This document shows, piece by piece, positions 1 through 5,732 of a stretch of DNA of 9,239 bases. The DNA lies in contig CALTWF010000147.1 in NCBI GenBank assembly GCA_943912755.1, positions 1 through 9,239 on the forward strand, read 5' to 3'. A program made the translations under genes and the position numbers. The number at the start of each line of letters is the position of its first letter. Position 1 is the stretch's first letter. This DNA is from an uncultured Pseudomonas sp. GTDB taxonomy: Bacteria > Pseudomonadota > Gammaproteobacteria > Pseudomonadales > Pseudomonadaceae. The notes beneath the pieces were generated by a model. The model had not been told where the DNA came from, searched no databases, and saw only the letters and a program-made list of their open reading frames with translations.

Positions 1-145
1 CCTTGGGCAGTTCGAGCTTGACGCCCTGCACCAGCATCGGCGCGGTGACCATGAAGATCACCAGCAGCACCAGCATCACGTCGATATAGGGCACCACATT
101 CATTTCCGCCTTCACGGCGTGCTTGCGCTGGGGTTTGAGCAACAT
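1..145 (-). CDS. tolR: TolR/ExbD-family proton-channel subunit, N-terminal part only
   Basis: This is the first 48 codons of a biopolymer-transport protein of the TolR/ExbD family; the rest lies beyond the left edge. The visible protein has a short basic cytoplasmic tail (KPQRKHAVK), then the family signature EMNVVPYIDVMLVLLVIFMV, which is the single membrane helix. Asp22 in that helix is the conserved proton-path residue of the family. The following VQGVKLELPK starts the periplasmic part. The ATG at 143-145 is preceded by a strong AAAGGAG site that overlaps the tolQ stop codon, so translation is probably coupled to tolQ 13 nt upstream. TolR/ExbD dimers sit inside a TolQ/ExbB pentamer and pass the proton-motive force to TonB or TolA. 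The residues are closer to TolR than to ExbD. The position beside a receptor and phytase suggests a paralogue serving TonB-type uptake rather than the cell-envelope Tol-Pal copy; this is inference. Confidence 0.88.
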   Translation of the reverse strand, partial: MLLKPQRKHAVKAEMNVVPYIDVMLVLLVIFMVTAPMLVQGVKLELPK

Positions 146-158
146 CGGCAGACTCCTT

Positions 159-872
159 TCAAGCCACCGCGGCGATGGTCGCGGTGCAGTGCAGACGCTT
201 GTGCAGGCGCGCCTGCAGTTCGTTGGCGAAGGCGTAATAGCGGGCGCTGAGCAGTTGCCCGCGGGCACTGAAGCGGTTGTAGGCCATGACTGCCGGGATT
301 GCCGCGAACAGGCCGATGGCGGTGGCGATCAGTGCCTCGGCAATGCCCGGCGCCACGGTGTTGAGGGTGGCCTGCTGGACCTGGGACAGGCCGAGGAAGG
401 CATTCATGATCCCCCACACGGTGCCGAACAGGCCGATATAGGGGCTGACCGAACCGACGGTGGCGAGGAAGGCCAGGCCCTTGTCGAGGCGCTCGTCCTG
501 TTCGGCGAGGGACACGTACAGGCTGCGCTCGACGCCTTCGAGCACGCTGGCACTATCGATCTGCGGCTGCCGTTGCAACTGGGCGAAGGCCTGGTAGCCG
601 TCGACGAACAGGCGTTGCAGCGGCGTCTCTTCATCACCGTCGGCGCTGCGCGCCTGGCTTTCGCGGTACAGCAGGGCCAGGTCGCCGCTGGCGCGGAAGC
701 GCTGGAGGAAACCCGTCGAGGCCTTTTCACTGCGGCCCAGGCTCCAGCCGCGCTGGACGATCAGGTACCAGCTGAGCAGCGAGGCCAGGACCAGGCAGGC
801 CATCACCGCCTGCACCACCAGGCTGGCGTCGCTGACCAGGCCCCAGATGCTCATGTGTTCGCTTGCGTGCAT
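159..872 (-). CDS. tolQ: TolQ/ExbB-family inner-membrane proton-channel protein (TolQ-like paralogue)
   Basis: The 237-residue product has the three-helix plan of TolQ/ExbB (membrane segments near residues 16-38, 134-158 and 170-193) with a cytoplasmic domain between the first and second. The most diagnostic stretch is GLFGTVWGIMNAF (about 148-159), followed by TLNTVAPGIAEALIATAIGL (169-188). Thr151 and Thr184 match the conserved pore threonines of TolQ. Length is close to the usual 230 or so. The start at 870-872 is chosen because AAGGAG lies 7 nt upstream; an internal Met7 (852-854) has no ribosome site. Known role: a pentameric channel that, with TolR/ExbD, converts proton flow into work on TonB or TolA. 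The gene is not next to ybgC, tolA or pal as far as can be seen; it follows a phytase and a TonB-dependent receptor, so it probably energises that receptor. By sequence it is TolQ-like rather than ExbB-like, so the partner (TonB or TolA type) is open. Confidence 0.92.
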   Translation of the reverse strand: MHASEHMSIWGLVSDASLVVQAVMACLVLASLLSWYLIVQRGWSLGRSEKASTGFLQRFRASGDLALLYRESQARSADGDEETPLQRLFVDGYQAFAQLQRQPQIDSASVLEGVERSLYVSLAEQDERLDKGLAFLATVGSVSPYIGLFGTVWGIMNAFLGLSQVQQATLNTVAPGIAEALIATAIGLFAAIPAVMAYNRFSARGQLLSARYYAFANELQARLHKRLHCTATIAAVA

Positions 873-886
873 GTTGTTGCTCCTTG

Positions 887-905
887 GCCCCGCGCCAGGC
901 GGGGC
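887..905 (-). promoter_or_regulatory. Hairpin directly before the tolQ ribosome-binding site
   Basis: A perfect 7-bp inverted repeat, GCCCCGC and GCGGGGC (arms 899-905 and 887-893), with a 5-nt loop. On the tolQ message the stem ends about 2 nt before the AAGGAG site. No run of T follows, so it is not a classical terminator. It could stabilise the 5' end of a processed tolQR message or tune ribosome access. The structure is seen in the sequence; the role is inferred. Confidence 0.45.
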
Positions 906-913
906 GTCGTGTT

Positions 914-947
914 ATTGGATGACGGCGGCATTGCCGGTTGATGACAG
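914..947 (-). promoter_or_regulatory. Candidate PHO box and promoter before tolQ
   Basis: On the minus strand, three 7-mers lie at exact 11-bp steps: CTGTCAT (947-941, a perfect PHO half-site), CGGCAAT (936-930, 4 of 7) and CCGTCAT (925-919, 6 of 7). PhoB binds 7-bp direct repeats of CTGTCAT separated by 4 bp, so the phasing fits. A possible -10, TCCAAT (919-914, 4 of 6), begins 10 bp after the first two repeats, the usual PHO-box to -10 distance. The site lies in the 79-nt gap between phytase and tolQ and could give tolQR its own phosphate-controlled promoter inside the operon. The middle repeat is weak and the sequence is GC-rich, so this is tentative. Confidence 0.42.
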
Positions 948-951
948 CGGC

Positions 952-2856
952 TCAATCGAGCTGCAACGCCTCGACCACCTGGCTCCAGGCAATCGTCTTG
1001 AAGTTCTGCCGGCCCTCGGGCATGCGCTTGCGGCCGTCCTGCACCACCAGCAGGCCCTGGCTCCAGGGGCCGCCGAGGTTGGCCGAGGTGAGGTCCAGGC
1101 CGTCGGTCTGCGAGGCGCCATCGATGCCGAGCTCGGCATTCAGGCCGATGGCGAAGGCGCCGCGTAGGCGATACGGCGGTTTCGCCTCGACCACCAAATA
1201 GCGGTCGTTGCCCTGGCTGGAGATCACCAGGTAGTCGCGCTTTTCGCCCTGGTAGAAGCCCAGGCCCTCGATATCGGCCTTGAGCGGGCCGCCGACGGCG
1301 ATCACCTGCTCCAGGCTGGCCGGGGCCTCGGCACGGGCATCCAGGGTCCAGACCGCCTTGTCTTCCTCGCCGATGAACAGGCGCTGGCTGCGGTCGTCGG
1401 CGACGCAGCCTTCCGGCTGGGTGGCGGTGGCGAAACGGCGCACCAGCTCGCCGCGGACCTCGCCCTTGCTGCCGTCGAGGCGGTATTGCAGGAAGCTGCC
1501 GTCCTTGTCGTTGGCGATGGCATGGATCGCCCCGCCAGCATCCTTGAACAGGCACAGGCCGTAGATGTCCTTGAGCGGCGTGGCCACTTCGGCCAGTGCG
1601 CGGACTTCCCCGCTCTGCGGCTCGATGGCAAATACATGCAGGCTGTTGTGATCACGATTGCTCGCCACCGCCAGGTCCACGGTGCGCTGGCCGAGGCGGA
1701 AGCCGGTGCGCACATCGACGTTGTTGACCCGGCCGATGCGCAGATCCTGCAGTTGCTTGCCGGCGAGGTCGTAGACCAGCAGCCCGCCCTTCTTGTCGGT
1801 GCCGAGGATGCGGCTGTTGCCAGGGTCACCAGCGTTGACCCAGATCGCCGGATCGTCGGCGGCATCGCCGAAACTCGGCACCGGCTCGGTCTGCACCCGC
1901 GCCGGCAGTACCGGGACCGGCGCGGCGACGCTGGCGGCGGGCAGCGGCCAGTCGAGCCGGGCGCGGCGCTGGCCCTGGTCATCGACGATCAGCAGGTCGA
2001 AGCCCTTGCCATCGCCACGGGCGCTGATCTGCTCGGGCTCGGCGAACCCGGTCAGCGGCAGGCTGGCCTCGGCCGTCCAGCGCAGGCCGTTCTGCCGGTA
2101 CAGGTGCAGGCTGGCACTGGCCGGATCGAGGGCCAGCAGACCACCCGGCACCACGGTGACAGCGGCGGCACGCTTGGCGATGGCACCGAACGGCGTGCGC
2201 AGGTCCACCGGCCGCCGTTGCAGCGGCGCCTCGGCCGCGGCGCCATAGCGCCAGAAACCAAGGTTTTCTTCGTTGACGTACAGGCTGTCACCGGCATCGT
2301 CGGCCTGGCAGTGCTCGCTCAACGGCGGCAGGCTCAGGCCGCGCACCCGGCGGGCTTCAGCCAGGGGCTGGCCAGCGCTCGCCACCAGCCATTGTTCGCC
2401 GACGCCCTCGGCGCCCATCAGGAAGACGAAGCTGTTGCGCGCGCTGTCGCGGTACAGGCACAGGCCCTCGACCGGGAAATCACGCTTGGGCAGATACAGC
2501 GGCGTGCTCCAGCCCTTGTCCCGCTGCAACTGCACCAGCAGGGCCTGCTGGCGTTTGCTGTCGAGCGTGGCGACCAGCAGGCCGTCCTTGTCGCTGCGCA
2601 GGTCGAGGCCCTTGTAGCGGCCATCCAGCTGGCTCAGCACCTGGCCGTCGGCCTTGAGCAGTTGCAGGCCCTGCTTGCCGGCGACCAGCCGGTCGGCGCC
2701 GGGCCAGAAGCCGGCAGCGTCCAGTAGGCGGGCATTTTCGACGTTGCTGGGCAGGCGCTCGCCAAGGGTCAGCGACGGCGCGGCAGCCACGGCCTGGGAT
2801 ACCGCCAGGGCCAGCAGCAGGCTGCCGGCGAAGGTGAAAGGTCTTGCATTGAACAT
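952..2856 (-). CDS. Secreted two-domain beta-propeller phytase (3-phytase)
   Basis: The 634-residue product starts with a signal peptide (hydrophobic core GSLLLALAVS, likely cut near AVAAA, about residue 26). The C-terminal domain (about 320-634) carries the motifs of calcium-dependent beta-propeller phytases: DDPAIWVN (334-341), DKKGGL (354-359), NNVDVR (378-383), ASNRD (398-402), QPEGC (480-484), GEED (496-499), ADIEGLG (527-533), SSQGNDRY (546-553) and DGLDL (585-589). Family activity: stepwise removal of phosphate from calcium phytate. Residues 27-305 form a second, diverged propeller-like domain that echoes the first (see findings); dual-domain phytases of this kind are known. The usual single-domain enzymes are about 350-380 residues, so this is a long form. 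The ATG at 2854-2856 lies 21 nt after the receptor stop, with a weak GAGAG site, which suggests coupling to the receptor. The product probably acts in the periplasm or outside the cell. Confidence 0.93.
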   Translation of the reverse strand: MFNARPFTFAGSLLLALAVSQAVAAAPSLTLGERLPSNVENARLLDAAGFWPGADRLVAGKQGLQLLKADGQVLSQLDGRYKGLDLRSDKDGLLVATLDSKRQQALLVQLQRDKGWSTPLYLPKRDFPVEGLCLYRDSARNSFVFLMGAEGVGEQWLVASAGQPLAEARRVRGLSLPPLSEHCQADDAGDSLYVNEENLGFWRYGAAAEAPLQRRPVDLRTPFGAIAKRAAAVTVVPGGLLALDPASASLHLYRQNGLRWTAEASLPLTGFAEPEQISARGDGKGFDLLIVDDQGQRRARLDWPLPAASVAAPVPVLPARVQTEPVPSFGDAADDPAIWVNAGDPGNSRILGTDKKGGLLVYDLAGKQLQDLRIGRVNNVDVRTGFRLGQRTVDLAVASNRDHNSLHVFAIEPQSGEVRALAEVATPLKDIYGLCLFKDAGGAIHAIANDKDGSFLQYRLDGSKGEVRGELVRRFATATQPEGCVADDRSQRLFIGEEDKAVWTLDARAEAPASLEQVIAVGGPLKADIEGLGFYQGEKRDYLVISSQGNDRYLVVEAKPPYRLRGAFAIGLNAELGIDGASQTDGLDLTSANLGGPWSQGLLVVQDGRKRMPEGRQNFKTIAWSQVVEALQLD

Positions 2857-2877
2857 GTTCGGCTCTCGGGCGATCGG

Positions 2878-5343
2878 TCAGAAGTGGGTCAGGGTCAGGC
2901 CGACCTTGTAGGTCGGGCCGTACTCTTCGTACTGGGAGTTGAAGCGCGAGCGCCCGGTGTAGGTGTAATAGGACTCGTCGGTGATGTTCTGCGCCTCGAA
3001 GGTGAGTTGCAGGTCGGGGGTGATGAAGTAGCCGGCCTTGAAATCGACGAACAGCTGGTCGTCGGCATACAGGTCGTGGGCCTTGTCCGCCACCGTGGCG
3101 ACTTCCGCCAGGTAGCCGGACTTGTAGTTGGCCGCCAGGCGCAGGCTGAGCTTGTTGTCTTCCCAGCCGAGGGTCAGGTTGCCGACGGTGTCGGACTGGT
3201 TGGGCAGGTCGATGCGCCGGGTCAGGCCCTGGCCCTCGATCTCCGCGCGGGACTTGCTCAGGGTCAGGTTGCCGCCCAGCAGCAGGCCGTTCCACGGCGC
3301 CGGCAGCCAGTCGAATTTCTGCGAGTAGGCCAGCTCCAGGCCGTACAGTTTGGCGCTGTTGCCATTGGCGAAGGTCTTGGCCTCGTCGAAGTCGACCCAC
3401 TCGCCGGTGCCGGCCAGGTCGGTGTTGTAGACGAAGTTGTCGATGTCCTTGTAGAACAGGAACGCCGAGACGGTGCCGGCGCGGCCCATGTAGTGCTCGA
3501 TGCCGAGGTCGAGGTTCATCGATTCCAGCGGCTTGAGCCCGGGGTTGCCGAAGCTGGCTTCGCCTTCGCTTTCGTCGATCATGAAACCCGGTGCCAATTG
3601 ACCGAAGGTCGGGCGCACCACGGTGTTGGTCCAGGCCGCGCGCAACTGGGTCTGCGGGCTGAACTGGTAGCGCGCGTGCACGCCGGGCAGCCAGTGGTCG
3701 TAGCGCTTGCGGCTGGCGGTCGGGCTGTACTCGCCATCGCGCAGGCCGGTGCCCTTGGCCTCGAACTCGGTACCCTCGTAGCGCACCCCGCCGATCAGGC
3801 GCCAGGCGTCGATATCGATGGTGTTCATCAGGTAGGCGGCGTTGATGTCTTCACGCATGCTGAAATCGTTGATGCGCGACTCTTCTTCGTCGTAGAACGC
3901 ATCGCGGTCGAGACCGCCGATCAGGTCCTTGATCGCCCCGGCGCTGATGCCGTTGCCGAAGTTGCCCAGGGAGTAGTCGACGCTGCCGCCCTGGTAGCCG
4001 GCCAGGCTGACATCGTCGAAGTCGTCGTACACCCAGACATCGGTATCGGCGCGTTTGTCGCGGCGGCTGGCCTTGGCGCCGAACTTGACCTGGGAGGCGT
4101 TGCCGGCCAGTTCGTAGTCGCGGGCCAGGTCGAGGCGGATGTTCTTTTCCTCGTCGGTGGAATTGGCCTTTTCCCACTCCACCTTGTCCAGGGTGAAGGC
4201 GTCGGCGTCGTAGAAGTCGGCGCCGGTGCTCAGGCGCGGCTTGCGCGTGCTATCGAAACCGATGCCGCTGAAGTCGCCTTCGAACTTGGCATTGGCGATG
4301 CCGCCCGGGTCGTTCTCGCTGGACTTGCTGTAGCCAACCTGGCCGCTGAGGGTCCAGGCGTCGATCAGGCGCTCGCCGCCGAACACATAGGACTGGATTT
4401 CCTGGGTGTCCTCGCGGGACTTCAAGGCGCGCCAGCCCTCGCCATCGCCGCGCTCGCCGGCAGCCTGCGGGTCTTCGAACTCGACCCCCGCGGCGTTGCG
4501 CGTCTCGGTGTCCTTGAAGCGGCTGTAGAGGGTGCGCAGGTAGTAGCTGGAGAAGTCGTCCGGGCGATAGTCGAAGTTCAGCCCGGCGCCGGTGCGTTCG
4601 CGGCGGATCCGGTAGTCGCGCTGCTCGGCTTCTTCGAGGCGCGGCTGGTCGCCGTCGAAGTCCCAGGCACCGCCGGTCTCGACGTTGTCCGAGCCGAAAT
4701 CACGCTGCTGCCAGCTGAGCGCCGCGGCCACGCCGAAGTTGTCGATGCCATCGCCAAGGCTGAACTTGTTGCTGAAGGCGCCGGAGAACTTCGGGCTGTC
4801 CTGGCTGGTGTTCTTGTCGTGGCTGGCTTCGCCGCTGAGGGTGTAGAACAGCCCCGGGTGATCGAAGGCCGACAGGCTTTCCACCTCGATGGTGCCGCCG
4901 AGGGAGTTGGCGTCCATGTCCGGGGTCAGCGACTTGACCACCGACAGCGACTGCACCAGCTCGGTGGGCAGCACGTCGAGGGCCACCGCGCGGCGGTCGG
5001 CTTCCGGGGCCGGCAGCAGAGTGCCGTTGATGGTCACGCTGTTCAGGTCCGGGCCGATGCCGCGCACGCTGACGAAGCGCCCCTCGCCCTGGTCGCGCTC
5101 CACCGACAGGCCGGGAATGCGTTGCAGGGCCTCGGCGGCGTTGTCATCGGGCAACTGGCCGACGGCATCGGCGTGGACCACGCTGCGGATGCTGTCGGCG
5201 GCCTTCTGCTCTTTCAGCGCCTGGTCCATGCTCGCGGCCTGGCCGACCACGTTGACGTGCTCCACCTTGTCCTCGGCAAAAGCCGGCAGGCTGGCGGCGA
5301 TGGCCATGCCCAGCAGGCTGATCTTGAATCTGACGATTGCCAC
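2878..5343 (-). CDS. TonB-dependent outer-membrane receptor, probably for phytate or its metal salts
   Basis: The 821-residue product begins at a GTG (5341-5343). This start is chosen because AGGGGAG lies 7 nt upstream and a clean signal peptide follows (LLGMAIAASLPAFA, cut after residue 23). The open frame runs further upstream but through control and repeat DNA. The mature end EDKVEHVNVVG holds a plausible TonB box. There is no N-terminal STN signalling domain, so no sigma/anti-sigma relay is expected. The plug (about 45-157) has DNAAEALQRIPGLSVERDQG, VSVRGIGPDLNSVTINGTLL and the closing NSLGGTIEVES; its style resembles the TonB-Xanth-Caul receptor subfamily (TIGR01782). The remainder is a 22-strand-type barrel ending in the outer-membrane signature GLTLTHF. 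The family imports large or scarce ligands using energy from TonB. Beta-propeller phytase genes are often found next to such receptors, and here the phytase follows by 21 nt, so phytate or a lower inositol phosphate is the likely ligand; this is inferred. Confidence 0.92.
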   Translation of the reverse strand: MAIVRFKISLLGMAIAASLPAFAEDKVEHVNVVGQAASMDQALKEQKAADSIRSVVHADAVGQLPDDNAAEALQRIPGLSVERDQGEGRFVSVRGIGPDLNSVTINGTLLPAPEADRRAVALDVLPTELVQSLSVVKSLTPDMDANSLGGTIEVESLSAFDHPGLFYTLSGEASHDKNTSQDSPKFSGAFSNKFSLGDGIDNFGVAAALSWQQRDFGSDNVETGGAWDFDGDQPRLEEAEQRDYRIRRERTGAGLNFDYRPDDFSSYYLRTLYSRFKDTETRNAAGVEFEDPQAAGERGDGEGWRALKSREDTQEIQSYVFGGERLIDAWTLSGQVGYSKSSENDPGGIANAKFEGDFSGIGFDSTRKPRLSTGADFYDADAFTLDKVEWEKANSTDEEKNIRLDLARDYELAGNASQVKFGAKASRRDKRADTDVWVYDDFDDVSLAGYQGGSVDYSLGNFGNGISAGAIKDLIGGLDRDAFYDEEESRINDFSMREDINAAYLMNTIDIDAWRLIGGVRYEGTEFEAKGTGLRDGEYSPTASRKRYDHWLPGVHARYQFSPQTQLRAAWTNTVVRPTFGQLAPGFMIDESEGEASFGNPGLKPLESMNLDLGIEHYMGRAGTVSAFLFYKDIDNFVYNTDLAGTGEWVDFDEAKTFANGNSAKLYGLELAYSQKFDWLPAPWNGLLLGGNLTLSKSRAEIEGQGLTRRIDLPNQSDTVGNLTLGWEDNKLSLRLAANYKSGYLAEVATVADKAHDLYADDQLFVDFKAGYFITPDLQLTFEAQNITDESYYTYTGRSRFNSQYEEYGPTYKVGLTLTHF

Positions 5344-5357
5344 GTTGTTGCTCCCCT
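5344..5357 (-). promoter_or_regulatory. Ribosome-binding site that fixes the receptor's GTG start
   Basis: AGGGGAG followed by the 7-nt spacer CAACAAC and GTG. The strong site and correct spacing decide the start at 5343 over any longer reading. The core and spacer, GGAGCAACAAC, recur exactly before tolQ. Confidence 0.75.
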
Positions 5358-5394
5358 GAAGTCGATCCGCCACACCGGGGCGGAAACTGAGGGG
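5353..5394 (-). promoter_or_regulatory. Leader hairpin that could mask the receptor ribosome site
   Basis: On the receptor message, CCCCT (5394-5390) can pair with AGGGG (5357-5353) of the ribosome site, AGT with ACT just inside, and CCGCC (5383-5379) with GGCGG (5371-5367) around a 7-nt loop. The fold would hide the ribosome site. It only forms if transcription starts at or before 5394; the PHO-box promoter predicts a start near 5389, which would remove the outer arm. The pairing is seen; its use is uncertain. Confidence 0.3.
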
Positions 5395-5395
5395 C

Positions 5396-5429
5396 ACGCT
5401 AGGGGTGGTGTGTGGCAGATCTGTGACAG
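5396..5429 (-). promoter_or_regulatory. PHO box and weak -10 for the receptor-phytase operon
   Basis: On the minus strand, CTGTCAC (5429-5423), spacer AGAT, then CTGCCAC (5418-5412). This is the PhoB direct-repeat pattern (two CTGTCAT-like 7-mers, 11-bp period, A/T-leaning spacer), with one clear mismatch apart from the C/T-tolerant last bases. A weak -10-like TAGCGT (5401-5396) lies 10 bp downstream, the spacing expected when the PHO box replaces the -35. The box ends 68 bp before the GTG start. This predicts induction of receptor, phytase and probably tolQR under phosphate limitation. Confidence 0.65.
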
Positions 5430-5529
5430 GATTTTTTGTGAGTGGCGGATCGCTGCATTTTCCGCTGGTTTTCGTGGGAATCTGGCCTGATATGACCCCC
5501 TTTTGCCCTTCATTGGCTGGACTGGCCTC

Positions 5530-5597
5530 ATCGCTGGCAAACCAGCTCCCACAGGTATTGCATGCACCGCCCCTGTGGGAGCTGGCTTGCCAGCGAT
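5530..5597. repeat. Inverted pair of Pseudomonas REP elements (REPIN-like)
   Basis: Two 26-nt REP copies face each other across a 16-nt spacer: 5530-5555 (plus sense) and 5572-5597 (opposite sense). They differ at one base (GGCAAACCAGC versus GGCAAGCCAGC), and together can fold into a long hairpin. Such pairs are spread through Pseudomonas genomes, normally between genes, and are moved by RAYT transposases encoded elsewhere. None is encoded here. Confidence 0.9.
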
Positions 5598-5644
5598 AGG
5601 TCCCTTGAAAGCAGCCGCAATGCAGATTTTTTTCACATCTGCCC

Positions 5645-5684
5645 CTGTCCAAATAGACCCCCCACCCTGTAACCCAAGCGTCAT
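5645..5684 (+). promoter_or_regulatory. Candidate PHO box before the phosphatase gene
   Basis: CTGTAAC (5667-5673), spacer CCAA, then GCGTCAT (5678-5684): two PHO half-sites, each 5 of 7 to CTGTCAT (counting C/T as equal at the last base), with an 11-bp period. A further CTGTCCA at 5645-5651 is exactly two periods upstream. No clear -10 is visible at the expected distance (about 5695-5700), which lowers confidence. The box ends 48 bp before the ATG at 5733. Confidence 0.5.
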
Positions 5685-5732
5685 TTGCCTTTGTTTCCTT
5701 GGCCGCCACAACCCAACGACCAAGGATCCTTC

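Larger units (their letters stand above)
5344..5732. other. Divergent control region between receptor and phosphatase genes
   Basis: This 389-nt stretch has no supported gene. From left to right it holds the receptor's ribosome site and leader hairpin, a leftward PHO-box promoter, an AT-richer piece (5430-5520) where I see no clear motif, an inverted REP pair (5530-5597), a T-run at 5627-5633 with no convincing stem, a rightward PHO-box candidate, and the AAGGA ribosome site for the phosphatase. The layout of two PHO boxes pointing away from a central REP pair suggests two separate promoters rather than one shared operator. Confidence 0.75.

Noticed and set aside
2884..5490. An 868-codon plus-strand open frame opposite the receptor gene
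   Set aside because: It is a shadow of high-GC codon use on the other strand: it is rich in Ala, Gly, Val and Gln, has no recognisable domain, while the opposite frame encodes a clear TonB-dependent receptor with signal peptide and plug motifs.
5627..5633. Run of seven T (and six T at 5432-5437) as intrinsic terminators
   Set aside because: No stable GC-rich stem lies directly before either run in the right orientation, and there is no gene end nearby on the plus strand.
5344..5709. Longer receptor start extending the frame upstream to 5709
   Set aside because: The extra residues are translated REP and promoter DNA. The GTG at 5343 has a strong ribosome site and is followed at once by a signal peptide.
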